From assembly GCA_017962845.1 (NCBI GenBank), contig JAGCUN010000009.1, positions 1 through 42,544 of the forward strand: 42,544 nt of DNA, read 5' to 3'. Both the position numbers and the translations under genes were made by a program. Of the stretch, positions 24,899-35,093 are shown piece after piece; the stretch's first letter is position 1; each line of letters begins with the position of its first letter. The stretch is from Bacteroidales bacterium (GTDB lineage Bacteria > Bacteroidota > Bacteroidia > Bacteroidales > WCHB1-69). The notes beneath the pieces were generated by a model. The model did no database searches and was not told where the DNA came from. It worked only from the letters and a program-made list of their open reading frames with translations.

Positions 24899-26128
24899 TT
24901 ACTCCTTTTCGTTGTTATTTTGTACTCTACGAATGGCCTCTTCCAGCATTCCCACCATCTCTTGGTCCATCTCTTCGTGATACTGATTTTGATAATAAAT
25001 TTTCGCCATCTCCAGCGGCGCAGGCATGTTGTCGGGATCGAAGGAGTGGGGTTGGGAAGATTTTGTATCTTCTTTTTGTTCAGGAAGTTCTGTCTTGATG
25101 CAACAATACTCGGCGGCTTTTCCTTGCAGGGCTTGTTGGATGGTGACGATGTGATTGGGGGGCATCGGACCGTTCAACAGCACATGAAGCCTCAAGTACG
25201 ATTTTTCATCATCGGGCAAAGCCTCGATCTCGGCAATAACCTCGTTGAAAGGCTTTGCCTCCTGAGGAATAGTAAGCAACGGGCGACAATTTTTGATGGA
25301 AATATGCTGTATTTCAGGTTGCTGATTCTTGATAAGATGAGCGATGGTGACTCCATGATTGCCATGCTCATCGAAGTGGAGGGTGAGGGGAGTGCCGCAG
25401 TAGCGGGCGGCTGGACCGTTGCCGGCGAGGGTTTGTGGCTGGTGGATGTGGCCAAGGGCGAGGTAGTCATATCCCGTGCCGAAGGTGTCCTGCCCCACGG
25501 TGTCGATGCCGCCGATATAGTTGTTGAAGTCGTGGCCGGCAAAGTTGCTGCCCGTAACGGCTGTGTGGGCGGTCAGTACCACGGGAAGTCCCTGCGGGTT
25601 TTGGCGGGCCGCCTCATCCAGCAGCGATTGGTAGAAGTATGGCTGACGTTTCTCTTGAGGAACTTCTTCCGACAATACGGGAAAAGCGCTATCGTAGATG
25701 TGCGGAACGGCAATGATGTATCCGAGAAGCCCCCCGTCTCCATCTTTCACCGGCACGATGTGGCGACTCAGGTTGACGCTCCCGTCGGCGTTCCGCTCCA
25801 CCTGCCCGACAACCCGGATGTTCAGTCGCTCCCAAACCTTCCCTTCCAGTTGCAGCGACGACTTGCTGTCGTGGTTGCCCGCTGTGATGACCATCTGGAT
25901 GTCAGGGTAGCAGTCATGGATTTTCAGTAGCGTTTCGGTATAGAGTTCCCGTGCCCAAAGCGGCGGCTGCGGACGGTCGAAAATGTCGCCGCAAACCACC
26001 ATTGCATCCGGTCGCTCGCGGTCGATGAGGGTCACCAGTTGGTCGAGAAAATCGCGCTGCTCCTCCTCACGGTCATGGTCGTGCAACGTGTGTCCGAGAT
26101 GCCAGTCGCTGGTATGAAGGATTTTCAT
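24899..26128 (-). CDS. sbcD: SbcD, nuclease subunit of SbcCD
   Basis: 409 residues from ATG 26128, where the family N-terminus MKILHTSDWHLGHTL begins; a longer frame to 26212 runs through the promoter and is rejected. Metallophosphoesterase motifs: D8 and H10 in SDWHLGH, GDIFDR (about 46), GNHD (about 85), a later AHTAV and GHIHQPQ. It is the Mre11-type Mn-dependent nuclease that pairs with SbcC. The C-terminal tail (about 350-409) is charged and helical and should hold the SbcC-binding part. Confidence 0.95.
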   Translation of the reverse strand: MKILHTSDWHLGHTLHDHDREEEQRDFLDQLVTLIDRERPDAMVVCGDIFDRPQPPLWARELYTETLLKIHDCYPDIQMVITAGNHDSKSSLQLEGKVWERLNIRVVGQVERNADGSVNLSRHIVPVKDGDGGLLGYIIAVPHIYDSAFPVLSEEVPQEKRQPYFYQSLLDEAARQNPQGLPVVLTAHTAVTGSNFAGHDFNNYIGGIDTVGQDTFGTGYDYLALGHIHQPQTLAGNGPAARYCGTPLTLHFDEHGNHGVTIAHLIKNQQPEIQHISIKNCRPLLTIPQEAKPFNEVIAEIEALPDDEKSYLRLHVLLNGPMPPNHIVTIQQALQGKAAEYCCIKTELPEQKEDTKSSQPHSFDPDNMPAPLEMAKIYYQNQYHEEMDQEMVGMLEEAIRRVQNNNEKE

Positions 26129-26193
26129 AAATGTTGATTTAGAGGTGGTTAATGGACGTGTCGTTCGAGTTGACACGATATTTTTTTCGCCGT

Positions 26194-26201
26194 CAAAGAT
26201 A
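26194..26201 (-). promoter_or_regulatory. -7 promoter element for sbcD-sbcC-DUF456
   Basis: Minus strand TATCTTTG (TAnnTTTG), giving a leader of ~60 bases before ATG 26128. It is divergent from the lgt promoter at 26284. A weak 5-bp inverted repeat (GTGTC...GACAC) lies in the leader. Confidence 0.5.
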
Positions 26202-26283
26202 CACTTTTTCATTGGTATTTTTTCAAGAAAAGCAAATTAATAAAAAAATGAAAGTGTGGTGGGGCTATTTCAGGGAAAACACG

Positions 26284-26291
26284 TATTTTTG
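26284..26291 (+). promoter_or_regulatory. -7 promoter element for lgt
   Basis: TATTTTTG (TAnnTTTG), 25 bases before the lgt ATG. No clear -33 box. Confidence 0.5.
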
Positions 26292-26316
26292 CACCTAATT
26301 TTATAAGAAAAAAAGA

Positions 26317-27177
26317 ATGAGCACTTTCTTGGGAACGATCACTTGGAATGTGAGCCCTGTGGCCATATCTATTGGCAGTTTGCAAATACGTTGGTATGGA
26401 ATTCTGCTGGCGATTGGGTTCGTTTTGGCGTATGTGACGTTGCAAAAAATTTGGAAAAAAGAGAATATTTCGCAGAAGTTGCTCGACCGTTTCGCCATCT
26501 GGACCATTATCTGGTGTGTGGTGGGTTTGCGGCTCTGCCACTGCCTGGTTTATGGCACCGATTATTATTTGACGGCAGCCCACTGGCACGAAATCTTGTT
26601 ACCCGTAGATGAAAATTGGCATTTTATTGGTTATCAAGGCCTTGCCAGTCATGGAGGAGCCATCGCCATGCTGCTGTGGACCATCTATTTCTGTTATAAG
26701 AAAAAGATGAACTTCTTCTGGCTGCTCGACCGTATGTGCATCGCTATCCCCGTTGCGGCGGCCTTCGTGCGTTGTGGCAACCTGATGAACCATGAGATTG
26801 TGGGCACCATCACTACCGTGCCGTGGGCCTTCGACTTTACTGAGGGCGGTCCTGGCGTGGCGGGAACTTTCCGCCATCCGGCACAGCTTTACGAAGCACT
26901 GGTCTATCTCACTCTTTTCATCGGATTGGTCATCTATTATTTCAAATTCTCAAAAGGAAATGTCGCTCCTGGCCGTACTTCTGGCATCATGGTCACGACC
27001 ATCTTTGTCGCCCGCTTCTTCATTGAATTTGTGAAAGCCGATCAGGAAGCCAAAGAGGCCGAAATGGCGCTCAACCTCGGACAGCAGCTCAGCATCCCAT
27101 TGGTCTTGTTGGGTGTCGGACTGATTGTTTATTCTATCATCAAAAAAGATAAAATTCCTCATTATATCGAAAAATAA
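26317..27177 (+). CDS. lgt: Prolipoprotein diacylglyceryl transferase
   Basis: 286 residues with about seven membrane helices. Lgt transfers diacylglycerol from phosphatidylglycerol to the lipobox cysteine of lipoproteins at the inner membrane. Signatures: IRWYGILLAIGF near 24-35, GLASHGGAIAM (about 109), and the family motif RCGNLMNHEIVG near 150, followed by RHPAQLYEA near 187. The rhodanese lipoprotein at 41399 would be one of its substrates. It is followed after 35 bases by a tudor-like gene. Confidence 0.96.
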   Translation: MSTFLGTITWNVSPVAISIGSLQIRWYGILLAIGFVLAYVTLQKIWKKENISQKLLDRFAIWTIIWCVVGLRLCHCLVYGTDYYLTAAHWHEILLPVDENWHFIGYQGLASHGGAIAMLLWTIYFCYKKKMNFFWLLDRMCIAIPVAAAFVRCGNLMNHEIVGTITTVPWAFDFTEGGPGVAGTFRHPAQLYEALVYLTLFIGLVIYYFKFSKGNVAPGRTSGIMVTTIFVARFFIEFVKADQEAKEAEMALNLGQQLSIPLVLLGVGLIVYSIIKKDKIPHYIEK

Positions 27178-27212
27178 CACTCCACCTCATTAACCTTTAA
27201 CTTGTTGTTTTT

Positions 27213-27758
27213 ATGGAAGAAAAAGATTTCCGTGTGGGCACACGCATCAACCACGAAAAATACGGCGAAGGCATCATCAGTCAGAATGGCAATCTGACGA
27301 TTAAGGTGCTGTTTGTTCGTGGCGGTGGCGAAATCGAGTTCTCGAAAGCCAACGTTTCCTATGAAGTGCTGGCGCAGAGCGAATTGCCTGATGACGGCCA
27401 GCCGCGCCTGAATGTCAAAGAGTTCGAGCGGATGCTCGCGATGGTGCTCAACCAATATAACGCCATCGAATATAAAGCGGAATTGGGCAAGAAATGGGAA
27501 GGCGGCACCATGATTTTGCAGCCCGCCAACCCCGAACTCAAGCCCAAGGAGATTCCCATCGAAACTTTTTTCCACAAGATTGTGATGATGCGCGACCGTC
27601 TCCGCGTGCTCGAGCAGAACATCAACAGCCATCCCACCCTCACCGATGAAGAAAAGGTGAACCTCCAGCAATATATCACCCGCATCTACGGTTCCATGAC
27701 CTCCTTCAACATCCTTTTTGATGACAAAAACGACTACTTTGTCGGCAGTAAACTATAA
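27213..27758 (+). CDS. Small conserved protein with N-terminal tudor-like domain
   Basis: 181 residues. The first ~45 residues (RVGTRINHEKYGEGIISQ, then KVLFVRGGGEIEFSKAN) match the V-x-H-x-x-F/Y-G-x-G-x-I pattern of the tudor-like domain at the end of UvrD/PcrA helicases, a nucleic-acid or RNA-polymerase contact module. The rest is helical, with an LNQYNAIEYKAELGKKW segment and a coiled-coil-like RLRVLEQNINSHPTLTDEEK segment. I do not know a name for the full-length family. No membrane or signal sequence; cytoplasmic. Confidence 0.7.
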   Translation: MEEKDFRVGTRINHEKYGEGIISQNGNLTIKVLFVRGGGEIEFSKANVSYEVLAQSELPDDGQPRLNVKEFERMLAMVLNQYNAIEYKAELGKKWEGGTMILQPANPELKPKEIPIETFFHKIVMMRDRLRVLEQNINSHPTLTDEEKVNLQQYITRIYGSMTSFNILFDDKNDYFVGSKL

Positions 27759-27803
27759 TTTTCATTCTTAAATTTTCAATTTTCCACTTTCAATTTTCAA
27801 TTT
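27758..27803 (+). repeat. TTTCAATTTTCCA-type repeat array
   Basis: Units TTTTCATTC, TTAAATTTTCAA, TTTTCCAC, TTTCAATTTTCAATTT fill the gap between the tudor-like gene and the DUF4293 gene. The first base is the last base of the stop codon, and the array ends five bases before the next ATG. Confidence 0.75.
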
Positions 27804-27807
27804 AAAG

Positions 27808-28305
27808 ATGATCCAGAGAATTCAATCCCTATTGTTGTTCGTCGCCGCAGTGATTTCTGTTGTGGTATGTTTTATTAATGTCGGTCATATCGACCAGCAG
27901 ATTGGCGGTGAAATGATGAAGTTTTACCAGTTTGATTCCTTTACTTTGCAGAAATTGGATGCCAACAACCAGATGGTATCTGTGATGCATACCACATACA
28001 TTGCTTTATTGTGGATCGCCTCCGCCATTTTGTCGATGGTCACGATCTTCTTCTACAAAAAACGCCCGCTCCAAGTCAAGCTCAACGGTATCAATATGCT
28101 GGTCATGCTGGCCGCTTTGGTGGTGATGCTGTATGTATATCCCAATCTTGTCTTCGAGAAGCAGGAGTGGTTCAAGGCTGGAATGGTGGTCAATTTCAAT
28201 TATTGGATACTGATGTCCTTGGTGCCGGCCGTCTGCCTCTTCTTTGCCAACCGTGCCATCAAAAACGATGAGAAAAAGGTGCGTGCCGCCGATCGTTTGA
28301 GATAA
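27808..28305 (+). CDS. DUF4293 membrane protein
   Basis: 165 residues with four membrane helices. It opens MIQRIQSLLLFVAAVISVV, the conserved start of DUF4293, has a short periplasmic loop between helices 1 and 2 (about 27-67) and ends with a basic tail (NRAIKNDEKKVRAADRLR). The family is confined to Bacteroidota and has no known function. The gene sits just before cdaA, 14 bases apart, probably co-transcribed. Confidence 0.88.
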   Translation: MIQRIQSLLLFVAAVISVVVCFINVGHIDQQIGGEMMKFYQFDSFTLQKLDANNQMVSVMHTTYIALLWIASAILSMVTIFFYKKRPLQVKLNGINMLVMLAALVVMLYVYPNLVFEKQEWFKAGMVVNFNYWILMSLVPAVCLFFANRAIKNDEKKVRAADRLR

Positions 28306-28319
28306 ATATTGTATAGCGT

Positions 28320-29132
28320 ATGTTCGATTTCATCAGTTTCGGTATTGCGGATTGCATCGACATCCTGTTGTTTGCCATCATCCTGTACTATTTGTATAGG
28401 CTGCTGCGCGGAACGGCTGCGATTCGTATTTTCTGGACGATTGCCATTCTGTATATCCTTTGGAAAGTATTGAGCGCCATGCACTTCAATTTGGTGAGTG
28501 GTGTCGTGGGACAGATTCTGAGCGTGGGTATTGTGGCTATTATCATTGTGTTCCAGCCAGAAATCCGCAAGTTTTTGCTGATGATTGGCAATGCCCGTAT
28601 CCTCACGATGTTCCGTTTCAGAAAGAAAGAGGATATGCTCTATATGCCGGAAATCAACGCGGTGGTACGTGCATGCCGCCGTATGTCGAACTCCAAGACC
28701 GGCGCACTCATCGTTTTTGAGAAGAAAACGCCATTGGACGAGTGTATTGCCACTGGCGAAAAACTCGATGCCATCGTCTCCCGCGAGCTGATTGAGAATA
28801 TCTTTTTCAAGAATAGTCCGTTGCATGATGGGGCGCTCATCATCCGCAACCATCGTATTGCGGCAGCACGTTGTATTCTGCCCGTCTCCGACCGCGAGGA
28901 TATTTCCACCGACCTCGGACTGCGCCACCGCTCCGCTATCGGCGTCACCGTGCTGAGCGATGCGGTCGTGGTGGTGGTCTCCGAGCAGACCGGCAGCATC
29001 TCGCTGTGCCGCGGCGGCGATATCACCCACGGCATCTCGCCCGTGGTGCTCGAAACCATGCTGAAAGATATTTTTGTCAATAAAAAAGAGCCCGTCTCGA
29101 CGGAAAAAGTGGAGGAGAATGCCCATGAATAG
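28320..29132 (+). CDS. cdaA: Diadenylate cyclase CdaA
   Basis: 270 residues. Three membrane helices in the first ~85 residues, then the DAC domain with DGA (about 169-171) in [10 protein letters not shown] and RHR (about 200-203) in [10 protein letters not shown], the two motifs that bind ATP and catalyse cyclic di-AMP formation at the membrane. Cyclic di-AMP regulates osmolyte and potassium balance and envelope stress in many bacteria. In Firmicutes cdaA lies beside glmM; here the cell-wall precursor gene glmU is several genes away. Its last codons overlap the start of ruvB. Confidence 0.95.
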   Translation: MFDFISFGIADCIDILLFAIILYYLYRLLRGTAAIRIFWTIAILYILWKVLSAMHFNLVSGVVGQILSVGIVAIIIVFQPEIRKFLLMIGNARILTMFRFRKKEDMLYMPEINAVVRACRRMSNSKTGALIVFEKKTPLDECIATGEKLDAIVSRELIENIFFKNSPLHDGALIIRNHRIAAARCILPVSDREDISTDLGLRHRSAIGVTVLSDAVVVVVSEQTGSISLCRGGDITHGISPVVLETMLKDIFVNKKEPVSTEKVEENAHE

Positions 29133-30156
29133 TAACCTTGACCCCTCACCCAGACGGCTCTCGGCTGCCGAGAAGGAGTTTGAGAAAGCCATCCGCCCCG
29201 CCGATTTCCACAACTTCTACGGACAGGCGAAGGTGATAGAGAACATCATCGTGTTTGTGCAGGCGGCCCGCGCCCGCGGCGAAGCCCTCGACCATGTGCT
29301 GCTGCACGGTCCTCCCGGTCTCGGCAAGACCACCCTCTCGCACATCATCGCCAACGAGATGGGCGTCAACCTCCGCGTCACCTCCGGCCCCGTCATCGAC
29401 AAGCCGGGCGACCTCGCCGGACTGCTCACCAATCTCGAACCCAACGATGTGCTGTTCATCGACGAGATTCACCGCCTCTCACCCGTTGTGGAGGAGTACC
29501 TCTACTCGGCTATGGAGGACTATAAGATTGACATCATGATTGAGTCGGGGCCCAGCGCACGCAGTGTTGAACTTGCCCTTAGTCCGTTCACCCTCGTGGG
29601 CGCCACCACCCGTTCGGGACTGCTCACCGCTCCGCTGCGCTCCCGCTTCGGCATTAACCTGCGCCTGCAATACTACGACGCGCCCACCCTCGCCCGCATT
29701 CTGAAACGCTCCGCCGGCATCCTTAACATCGAGCTTTACGACGATGCCGCACTCGAAATCGCCAGCCGCAGCCGTGGCACCCCACGTATCGCCAACCTGT
29801 TGCTGCGCCGCGTGCGCGACTTTGCCCAGATCAAAGGTAACGGCATCATCGACCTTCCCATCGCCCGCGTCGCCCTCGAAGCCCTCAACGTCGATCAGCA
29901 TGGCCTCGACGAGATGGACAACCGTATCCTCGGCACCATCATCGACAAGTTCAAAGGCGGCCCCGTCGGACTCACCACCATCGCCACGTCGGTGGGCGAA
30001 GATGCCGGAACCATCGAAGAGGTTTATGAACCCTTCCTCATTCAAGAAGGCTACATCATGCGCACCCCCCGCGGCCGCGAGGCTACCGAATTAGCTTACA
30101 AGCATTTGGGAAAATTCCGCTTCAGCAGCGACGGCACCCAAGCCGAACTGTTCTAA
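29125..30156 (+). CDS. ruvB: Holliday junction branch-migration helicase RuvB
   Basis: 343 residues from ATG 29125 (an ATG two codons upstream at 29119 is an alternative; a GGAGGAG sequence lies just before both). RuvB is the AAA+ motor that drives Holliday junction migration with RuvA. Walker [12 protein letters not shown] (about 62-72), Walker [11 protein letters not shown] (about 111), the [19 protein letters not shown] segment with the sensor and arginine finger, and a winged-helix end ([17 protein letters not shown], written here [14 protein letters not shown]). It overlaps cdaA by 8 bases. ruvA and ruvC are absent from the window. Confidence 0.97.
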   Translation: MNSNLDPSPRRLSAAEKEFEKAIRPADFHNFYGQAKVIENIIVFVQAARARGEALDHVLLHGPPGLGKTTLSHIIANEMGVNLRVTSGPVIDKPGDLAGLLTNLEPNDVLFIDEIHRLSPVVEEYLYSAMEDYKIDIMIESGPSARSVELALSPFTLVGATTRSGLLTAPLRSRFGINLRLQYYDAPTLARILKRSAGILNIELYDDAALEIASRSRGTPRIANLLLRRVRDFAQIKGNGIIDLPIARVALEALNVDQHGLDEMDNRILGTIIDKFKGGPVGLTTIATSVGEDAGTIEEVYEPFLIQEGYIMRTPRGREATELAYKHLGKFRFSSDGTQAELF

Positions 30157-30164
30157 ACCCACCT

Positions 30165-31394
30165 TTATTGTTTTACCACCTTGACGGTTGCACTGCCCGC
30201 AGCGGTGTGCAGACGACAAAGGTACATGCCCGCCGGCAATTGTGCGAGGTCAACCTCCGCAAAGTGACTGCCCGCCGACTGGCTCCCCTCTGTTTGGTGA
30301 AGCATCGTGCGCCCCGTCAGGTCGGTGACGAACACCTCCACGTTGGAACTTTCTGCCAGCTGATACTGCAGCATCATTCTGTCAGACACAGGGTTGGGAT
30401 AGGCGTGCAACTGCGGCGCTACAACGATGTTGTTGACCGATACAGTGGCGGCATTCGCATACTCCAACAGCATCGCAAGGTTGTATTTCGCCACATGAGC
30501 GAGGTAATCGTAATTGTTTGAGTCGGCTACGTCGTGATCGGTATGGTAGGAGGTGGAGAAAATATTCTCAATGGCAAAAACTGCACGGAAACCTTGCTGA
30601 TAGTAGGCATAACTGTCGCTACGTTGGGCATCGTCGTTGGCGTTGCTGGAAGGAATATAAGGTTCTATATCAGTATATTGCGTGCAAATTTCGGCGGCAC
30701 GAGCTACAATATCCAGCGCATTACTGTACCAGTGCAAAGTAAGTCGCCAATCATCTGTGGGCTGGTAGCTCACCATGTCGTTGTTCAGCATCACGGCGAT
30801 TTTCTCACCCGCATCCTGCCGCACCCATGCGTCGTGAACGCTGCCGAAAAGCCCGAGTTCCTCACCGTCGTAGGCCATGAAATGAACCGGGCGCGAAAAC
30901 TGGAGGCCATGCAGATGGCAGATACGGGCCATCTCCAACATCACCGCCACGCCCGAGGCATTGTCGTCGGCCCCCGGCGTATAGGAAAGCAAGTTCATTC
31001 CCGGATCCATCGCGATGGCATCCAAGTGGGCACCTATCAGCACCAACGAGTCGTCGGCCTGCGCAGACGGAGCCAAGATTCCTTTCACATTGTAAAACAG
31101 CTGGTCGTACGGCCCTCCAATCCAATGATTTCCAGACTCATGGAAAGTGTCCACGATGGCAGGAATGCCGTAAGCGTTCAATCTGCCTGCCACATATTCC
31201 GCCACATTCTGGTTGCCTCCTTCCCGCAGGGCATAGCGGTTCCCAAAATTCTGCAGATCCAAAACGGTCTGGCGCAGACTGTCGGCGTTGATGTCGGCCA
31301 TCAGCGTCTCTATGTCAACGGTGGGACACTGGGCGTGAAGCTGGAGGGTGAGCGATAAGCTGAAAGTCAGGAAAAAGGCAAGGATTTTTTTCAT
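30165..31394 (-). CDS. Secreted M28 zinc aminopeptidase with type IX sorting domain
   Basis: 409 residues. Signal peptide 1-22 (ends LHAQ). The M28 fold shows its zinc ligands and catalytic acid in order: H123 in GAHLDA, D143 in GADDNASG, E178/E179 in DGEELGLFGS, D206 in NNDMVSY, and H284 in YHTDHD. The last ~80 residues (AYPNPVSDRMMLQYQLAES at 331, a V-T-D-L-T-G-R strand at 357, LPAGMYLCRL at 386, and VKVVKQ at the end) form a type A C-terminal sorting domain, so the enzyme leaves the cell through the type IX system. It starts 8 bases after lon on the same strand. Confidence 0.94.
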   Translation of the reverse strand: MKKILAFFLTFSLSLTLQLHAQCPTVDIETLMADINADSLRQTVLDLQNFGNRYALREGGNQNVAEYVAGRLNAYGIPAIVDTFHESGNHWIGGPYDQLFYNVKGILAPSAQADDSLVLIGAHLDAIAMDPGMNLLSYTPGADDNASGVAVMLEMARICHLHGLQFSRPVHFMAYDGEELGLFGSVHDAWVRQDAGEKIAVMLNNDMVSYQPTDDWRLTLHWYSNALDIVARAAEICTQYTDIEPYIPSSNANDDAQRSDSYAYYQQGFRAVFAIENIFSTSYHTDHDVADSNNYDYLAHVAKYNLAMLLEYANAATVSVNNIVVAPQLHAYPNPVSDRMMLQYQLAESSNVEVFVTDLTGRTMLHQTEGSQSAGSHFAEVDLAQLPAGMYLCRLHTAAGSATVKVVKQ

Positions 31395-31402
31395 GGTAAT
31401 GA

Positions 31403-33826
31403 TTATTTGGTGAGAATAAAGTCCACAGCTTCAAGCATGGAGGTGAAGTAGTGGAATCTCATATTTTCGATATAAGTTTTCTCAATCTCGTCGATGTTCT
31501 TCTGGTTGGCGGAAGAGAGCACGATGTCGTAGATGCCGGAGCGCTTGGCAGCCAGCACCTTCTCGTTGAGGCCGCCCACCGGCAGCAACTTCCCGCGCAG
31601 GGTGATCTCGCCGCTCATGGCCAGGTTGGAGCGCACCTTGCGGCCGGTGAGACACGACACCATCGCCGACAGCATGGTAATGCCCGCAGAAGGACCATCT
31701 TTCGGAGTAGCGCCTTCCGGAACATGAACATGTATATTGTTTTCTTGCAGTGTTTTACTGTCAATATTGAAGAAAGAGGCGTGCGATTTGATGAACTCAT
31801 GGGCGATGGTGGCCGACTCCTTCATCACATCGCCGAGGTTGCCGGTCATGGTCAGAATGCCCTTGCCGGGTGAAGTGACGCACTCGATGAAAAGAATCTC
31901 ACCGCCCACCGATGTCCAGGCCAAGCCCGTAGCCACCCCGCAGGTGTCGTTGTCCAACGAATCCTCCTTCTGGAAGATGGGCGCGTGCAAGATTTCCAGC
32001 AGGTCATTTTCCGTCACCTTCTTCTCCAACGTATTGTCCTGCACATATTTCGCGGCCTTGTGGCGGATAATCTTCGCAATCGTCTTCTCCAATGTTCTCA
32101 CTCCCGACTCACGGGTATATTCGCCAATGATTTTCGCAATAATTTTTTCTGAAAAAGAAAGAGAAGTTTTCTTCAATCCATTTTCAATCAATTGTTTAGG
32201 AATGAGATGTTTTTTTGCGATATTGATTTTTTCTTCCAAATAATAACCCGAAATGTCAATCACCTCCATACGGTCGATGAGCGCCGGGGGAATGGTGTTA
32301 AGCGAATTGGCGGTGGCAATAAACAGCACTTTCGACAGATCGTAGCCAATTTCAAGGTAATTGTCGTAGAAAGAGGAATTCTGTTCGGGATCCAATACTT
32401 CGAGCAATGCCGCCGACGGGTCGCCTTGAACATTCATTCCCAACACTTTATCAATCTCATCCAACACAAAAACGGGATTGGAAGTGCCGGCTTTCTTAAT
32501 GCTTTGGATGATGCGGCCGGGCATGGCACCGATGTAGGTTTTGCGGTGGCCACGGATTTCCGACTCGTCGCGGAGACCGCCTAACGAAACTCGTATATAC
32601 TTGCGTTGCAGCGCATCAGCGATGGAGCGCCCTAACGAGGTCTTGCCCACCCCGGGAGGGCCGACCAGACAGATGATGGGCGACTTCATGTCCTGCTTCA
32701 GCTTCAGCACAGCGATATATTCAATGATACGCTCCTTCACCTTCTCCAAACCATAATGGTCGTGGTCGAGCACCTTGCGGGCACGTTTCAGGTCGAAATC
32801 GTCCTCCGAATATTCATTCCACGGCAGATCCACCAGCAGCTCCAAGTAGTCGGCCTGCATGGCAAAGTCGGGCGATACGTGGTTGGAGCGCTTCAGTTTG
32901 TTGAGCTCGCGTTCGAAAACATCCTGTACCTCCTTACTCCACTTTTTATCTTTCGCCTTCTCTTTCAGTTTGTTATATAATTCATCCACCGGCGACTCAC
33001 CCAGCTCTTTCTGGATGGTCTTCATCTGCTCGTTGAGGATGTACTCCTTCTGCTGACGGTCGAGCTCCTGCTTCGATTTATCCTGAATCTGTGCCTTGAG
33101 TTCAAGAATCTGAATTTCCTTGTTCAAGTATTTGAGCACGATGTCGGCGCGTTCGATGATGTCAGGAATTTCCAAAATACGCTGTTTCTCAGCTACTTTC
33201 AAACTAAGATAAGAGGCCAGGAAGCTGATGAGGAAGGAGGGACTGTCGATATTGTTGATGGCGACGGTGGCCTCGCGGGGCAGCTGCGGCGAGAGGGAAA
33301 TCATGTTGGCGGCCACATCACGGATGGAGCCGATGAGGGCTTTGAACACCTTGCGGCTGCGGATGGAACGGTCGTAGTCATTGGTGAAATACTCACCTAC
33401 GACTCCCGTCAGATAAGGCTCCACAGAGGTGATCCCAATCAGATCGAACCGTTTGATACCCTGCACAATAATGGTGATATTACCATCGGGCAGTGTGATG
33501 AAACGCAGGATGTGCGCCATCGTCCCTACGTGGTAAAGATCTTCGTACATAGGGTCTTCCACCTCATTATCCTTCTGGGTGACGATGCCGATGGGCTGTT
33601 CGCTGCGCGAGAAATCCTGCACCAGCTTGATGGATTTGGCTCTCCCCACGGTGATGGGGATGACCATGCCAGGAAACAGCACGGTGTTGCGCAACGGCAG
33701 TATCGGGAGTGTATCGGAAACCTTCTCCTTGCGGATACGATCCTCGTCTTCCGCGGTAAACAGCGGGATGAAGTTGGAGTCGGGTCCAAGGAGGTCGGGC
33801 ATAAGAAAGTCGTTAAAAGTATTCAT
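31403..33826 (-). CDS. lon: ATP-dependent protease Lon
   Basis: 807 residues. N-terminal substrate-binding domain starting near [20 protein letters not shown] (41-60), coiled region with [21 protein letters not shown]+ domain with Walker [12 protein letters not shown] (about 388) and Walker [10 protein letters not shown], and a protease domain with the catalytic Ser in [12 protein letters not shown] (about 712) and Lys in [14 protein letters not shown] (about 755). Lon degrades misfolded and regulatory proteins in the cytoplasm. It lies 4 bases after glmU and before the M28 gene, so the three form an operon. Confidence 0.97.
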   Translation of the reverse strand: MNTFNDFLMPDLLGPDSNFIPLFTAEDEDRIRKEKVSDTLPILPLRNTVLFPGMVIPITVGRAKSIKLVQDFSRSEQPIGIVTQKDNEVEDPMYEDLYHVGTMAHILRFITLPDGNITIIVQGIKRFDLIGITSVEPYLTGVVGEYFTNDYDRSIRSRKVFKALIGSIRDVAANMISLSPQLPREATVAINNIDSPSFLISFLASYLSLKVAEKQRILEIPDIIERADIVLKYLNKEIQILELKAQIQDKSKQELDRQQKEYILNEQMKTIQKELGESPVDELYNKLKEKAKDKKWSKEVQDVFERELNKLKRSNHVSPDFAMQADYLELLVDLPWNEYSEDDFDLKRARKVLDHDHYGLEKVKERIIEYIAVLKLKQDMKSPIICLVGPPGVGKTSLGRSIADALQRKYIRVSLGGLRDESEIRGHRKTYIGAMPGRIIQSIKKAGTSNPVFVLDEIDKVLGMNVQGDPSAALLEVLDPEQNSSFYDNYLEIGYDLSKVLFIATANSLNTIPPALIDRMEVIDISGYYLEEKINIAKKHLIPKQLIENGLKKTSLSFSEKIIAKIIGEYTRESGVRTLEKTIAKIIRHKAAKYVQDNTLEKKVTENDLLEILHAPIFQKEDSLDNDTCGVATGLAWTSVGGEILFIECVTSPGKGILTMTGNLGDVMKESATIAHEFIKSHASFFNIDSKTLQENNIHVHVPEGATPKDGPSAGITMLSAMVSCLTGRKVRSNLAMSGEITLRGKLLPVGGLNEKVLAAKRSGIYDIVLSSANQKNIDEIEKTYIENMRFHYFTSMLEAVDFILTK

Positions 33827-33830
33827 TTCT

Positions 33831-35039
33831 TTAATTTTCGCTATATGAAGTTATTTCATAAACCCTTTTGAGCAGGTTTTGTTCAATGGAGTCAAAATCT
33901 TTGTGCCGGCGGCCCATCACGATGCGGGCGGTCTCGAAGAGTTTGTCGAGGTTGTGCGGCTCGTAGGTGTGACCAGGCGTACCGAACGAGAAGGAGGGCA
34001 CGAACTTGGGGTGGAAGCCGGTGCCGAAAAGTCCGCAGCCCACGCCCACCACCGTGCCGGTGTTGAACATCGAGTTGATGCCGCATTTGGAGTGGTCGCC
34101 CATGATGAGGCCGCAGAACTGGAGGCCGGTGTCCTCCATCTTGCGGGTGGCACCGTTCCACAGGCGCACGGGCGAGTAGTTGTTCTTGAGGTTCGAACAG
34201 TTGGTGTCGGCGCCGAGGTTGCACCACTCGCCGATGACCGCGTTGCCGATAAAGCCGTCGTGGGCCTTGTTGGAGTAGCCGAGGAACACAGCGTTGCTGA
34301 GCTCGCCGCCCGCCTTGCAGTGCGGACCGAGGGTGGTGGCGCCGTAGAACTTGGCATCCATCTTGGCGACGGCGTGCTCGCACAGGGCGATCGGACCGCG
34401 CAAGCGGCAACCCTCCATCACTTCGGCATCGCGACCAATGTAGATGCTTCCCTCGCGGGTGTTGAGGGTGGCGCACTCCACTGTGGCGCCCTCTTCGATG
34501 AAGATGCGACTCGGGTCACCGATGACTACGTTGGTGGTACTTAGCGGCTGGGAGGTGCGGCCGGCCGTCAGCAGGGCAAAGTCGTTCTCAATCTCCTGAC
34601 CGTTATACATAAATATATGATAGGGACGAACCACCATGTCGTACGGACCGGTATAGTTCACCTGGCGCAGCGGGAGTGCGGAGGTGGGATGGGTGAGGTA
34701 GCCATCGAAGAAGTTGCGCAGGTTGGCCGCGTCGGCAGTGCGGAAGGCCAGCAGGGTGTTTTCATCATAAAGAGCCTCTTCGAGTTGCAGGTTCTGCACC
34801 GCGTCTAACAGCTGGTCATTAGGGAGTAATGCGCCGGAAATCAGCAGGTTGTCGTCGCTGGTCTGCAAAGGAAATTTCTCCTGAAGGTAGCTTCGGGTGA
34901 GGGTGGAAGAGGGTTGCAGACGGTGTTCCCATTTCTCGCGGAGGGTAAGGATGCCCACGCGTAGGTCGGCGGCCGGACGGGTATAGGTGAGCGGCAATAG
35001 GTGCGAGTGACACCAGCTATCAAACAGGATGAGGTTCAT
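33831..35039 (-). CDS. glmU: GlmU-like bifunctional UDP-GlcNAc synthesis enzyme (alternative Bacteroidota type)
   Basis: 402 residues from ATG 35039, where MNLILFDSWCHSHLLPLTYTRP gives the expected N-terminus in shortened form; a longer frame to 35189 crosses the promoter and is rejected. The N-terminal half resembles a reduced sugar nucleotidyltransferase (RPAADLRVGILTLREKW), and from ~210 the left-handed beta-helix of an acetyltransferase follows (hexapeptide-like VVIGDPSRIFIEEGATV, GEWCNLGADTNCSNLKNNYS). This matches the family annotated in Bacteroidota as the replacement for GlmU, which makes UDP-GlcNAc for peptidoglycan and lipopolysaccharide. Function is inferred from the family. Confidence 0.87.
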   Translation of the reverse strand: MNLILFDSWCHSHLLPLTYTRPAADLRVGILTLREKWEHRLQPSSTLTRSYLQEKFPLQTSDDNLLISGALLPNDQLLDAVQNLQLEEALYDENTLLAFRTADAANLRNFFDGYLTHPTSALPLRQVNYTGPYDMVVRPYHIFMYNGQEIENDFALLTAGRTSQPLSTTNVVIGDPSRIFIEEGATVECATLNTREGSIYIGRDAEVMEGCRLRGPIALCEHAVAKMDAKFYGATTLGPHCKAGGELSNAVFLGYSNKAHDGFIGNAVIGEWCNLGADTNCSNLKNNYSPVRLWNGATRKMEDTGLQFCGLIMGDHSKCGINSMFNTGTVVGVGCGLFGTGFHPKFVPSFSFGTPGHTYEPHNLDKLFETARIVMGRRHKDFDSIEQNLLKRVYEITSYSEN

Positions 35040-35057
35040 AAGTGGTTGTTTTATAGA

Positions 35058-35092
35058 CAAAAAAAGCGGCTTTTCGGATTGAAAAAGCCGCT
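35058..35092 (-). terminator. Rho-independent terminator of rpmE2, or leader hairpin of glmU
   Basis: A 10-bp stem (35083-35092 with 35065-35074) is followed on the minus strand by a run of T (35059-35065). It lies 24 bases after the rpmE2 stop and 19 bases before the glmU ATG. The glmU -7 box sits just upstream of it, so a glmU transcript could also start with this hairpin. Confidence 0.8.
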
Positions 35093-35093
35093 G

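Noticed and set aside
26129..26212. N-terminal extension of SbcD by 28 residues
   Set aside because: The extension crosses a promoter box, and the family N-terminus MKILHTSDWH starts at 26128.
30157..30164. Terminator between ruvB and the M28 gene
   Set aside because: Only 8 bases separate the two stop codons and no hairpin is visible.
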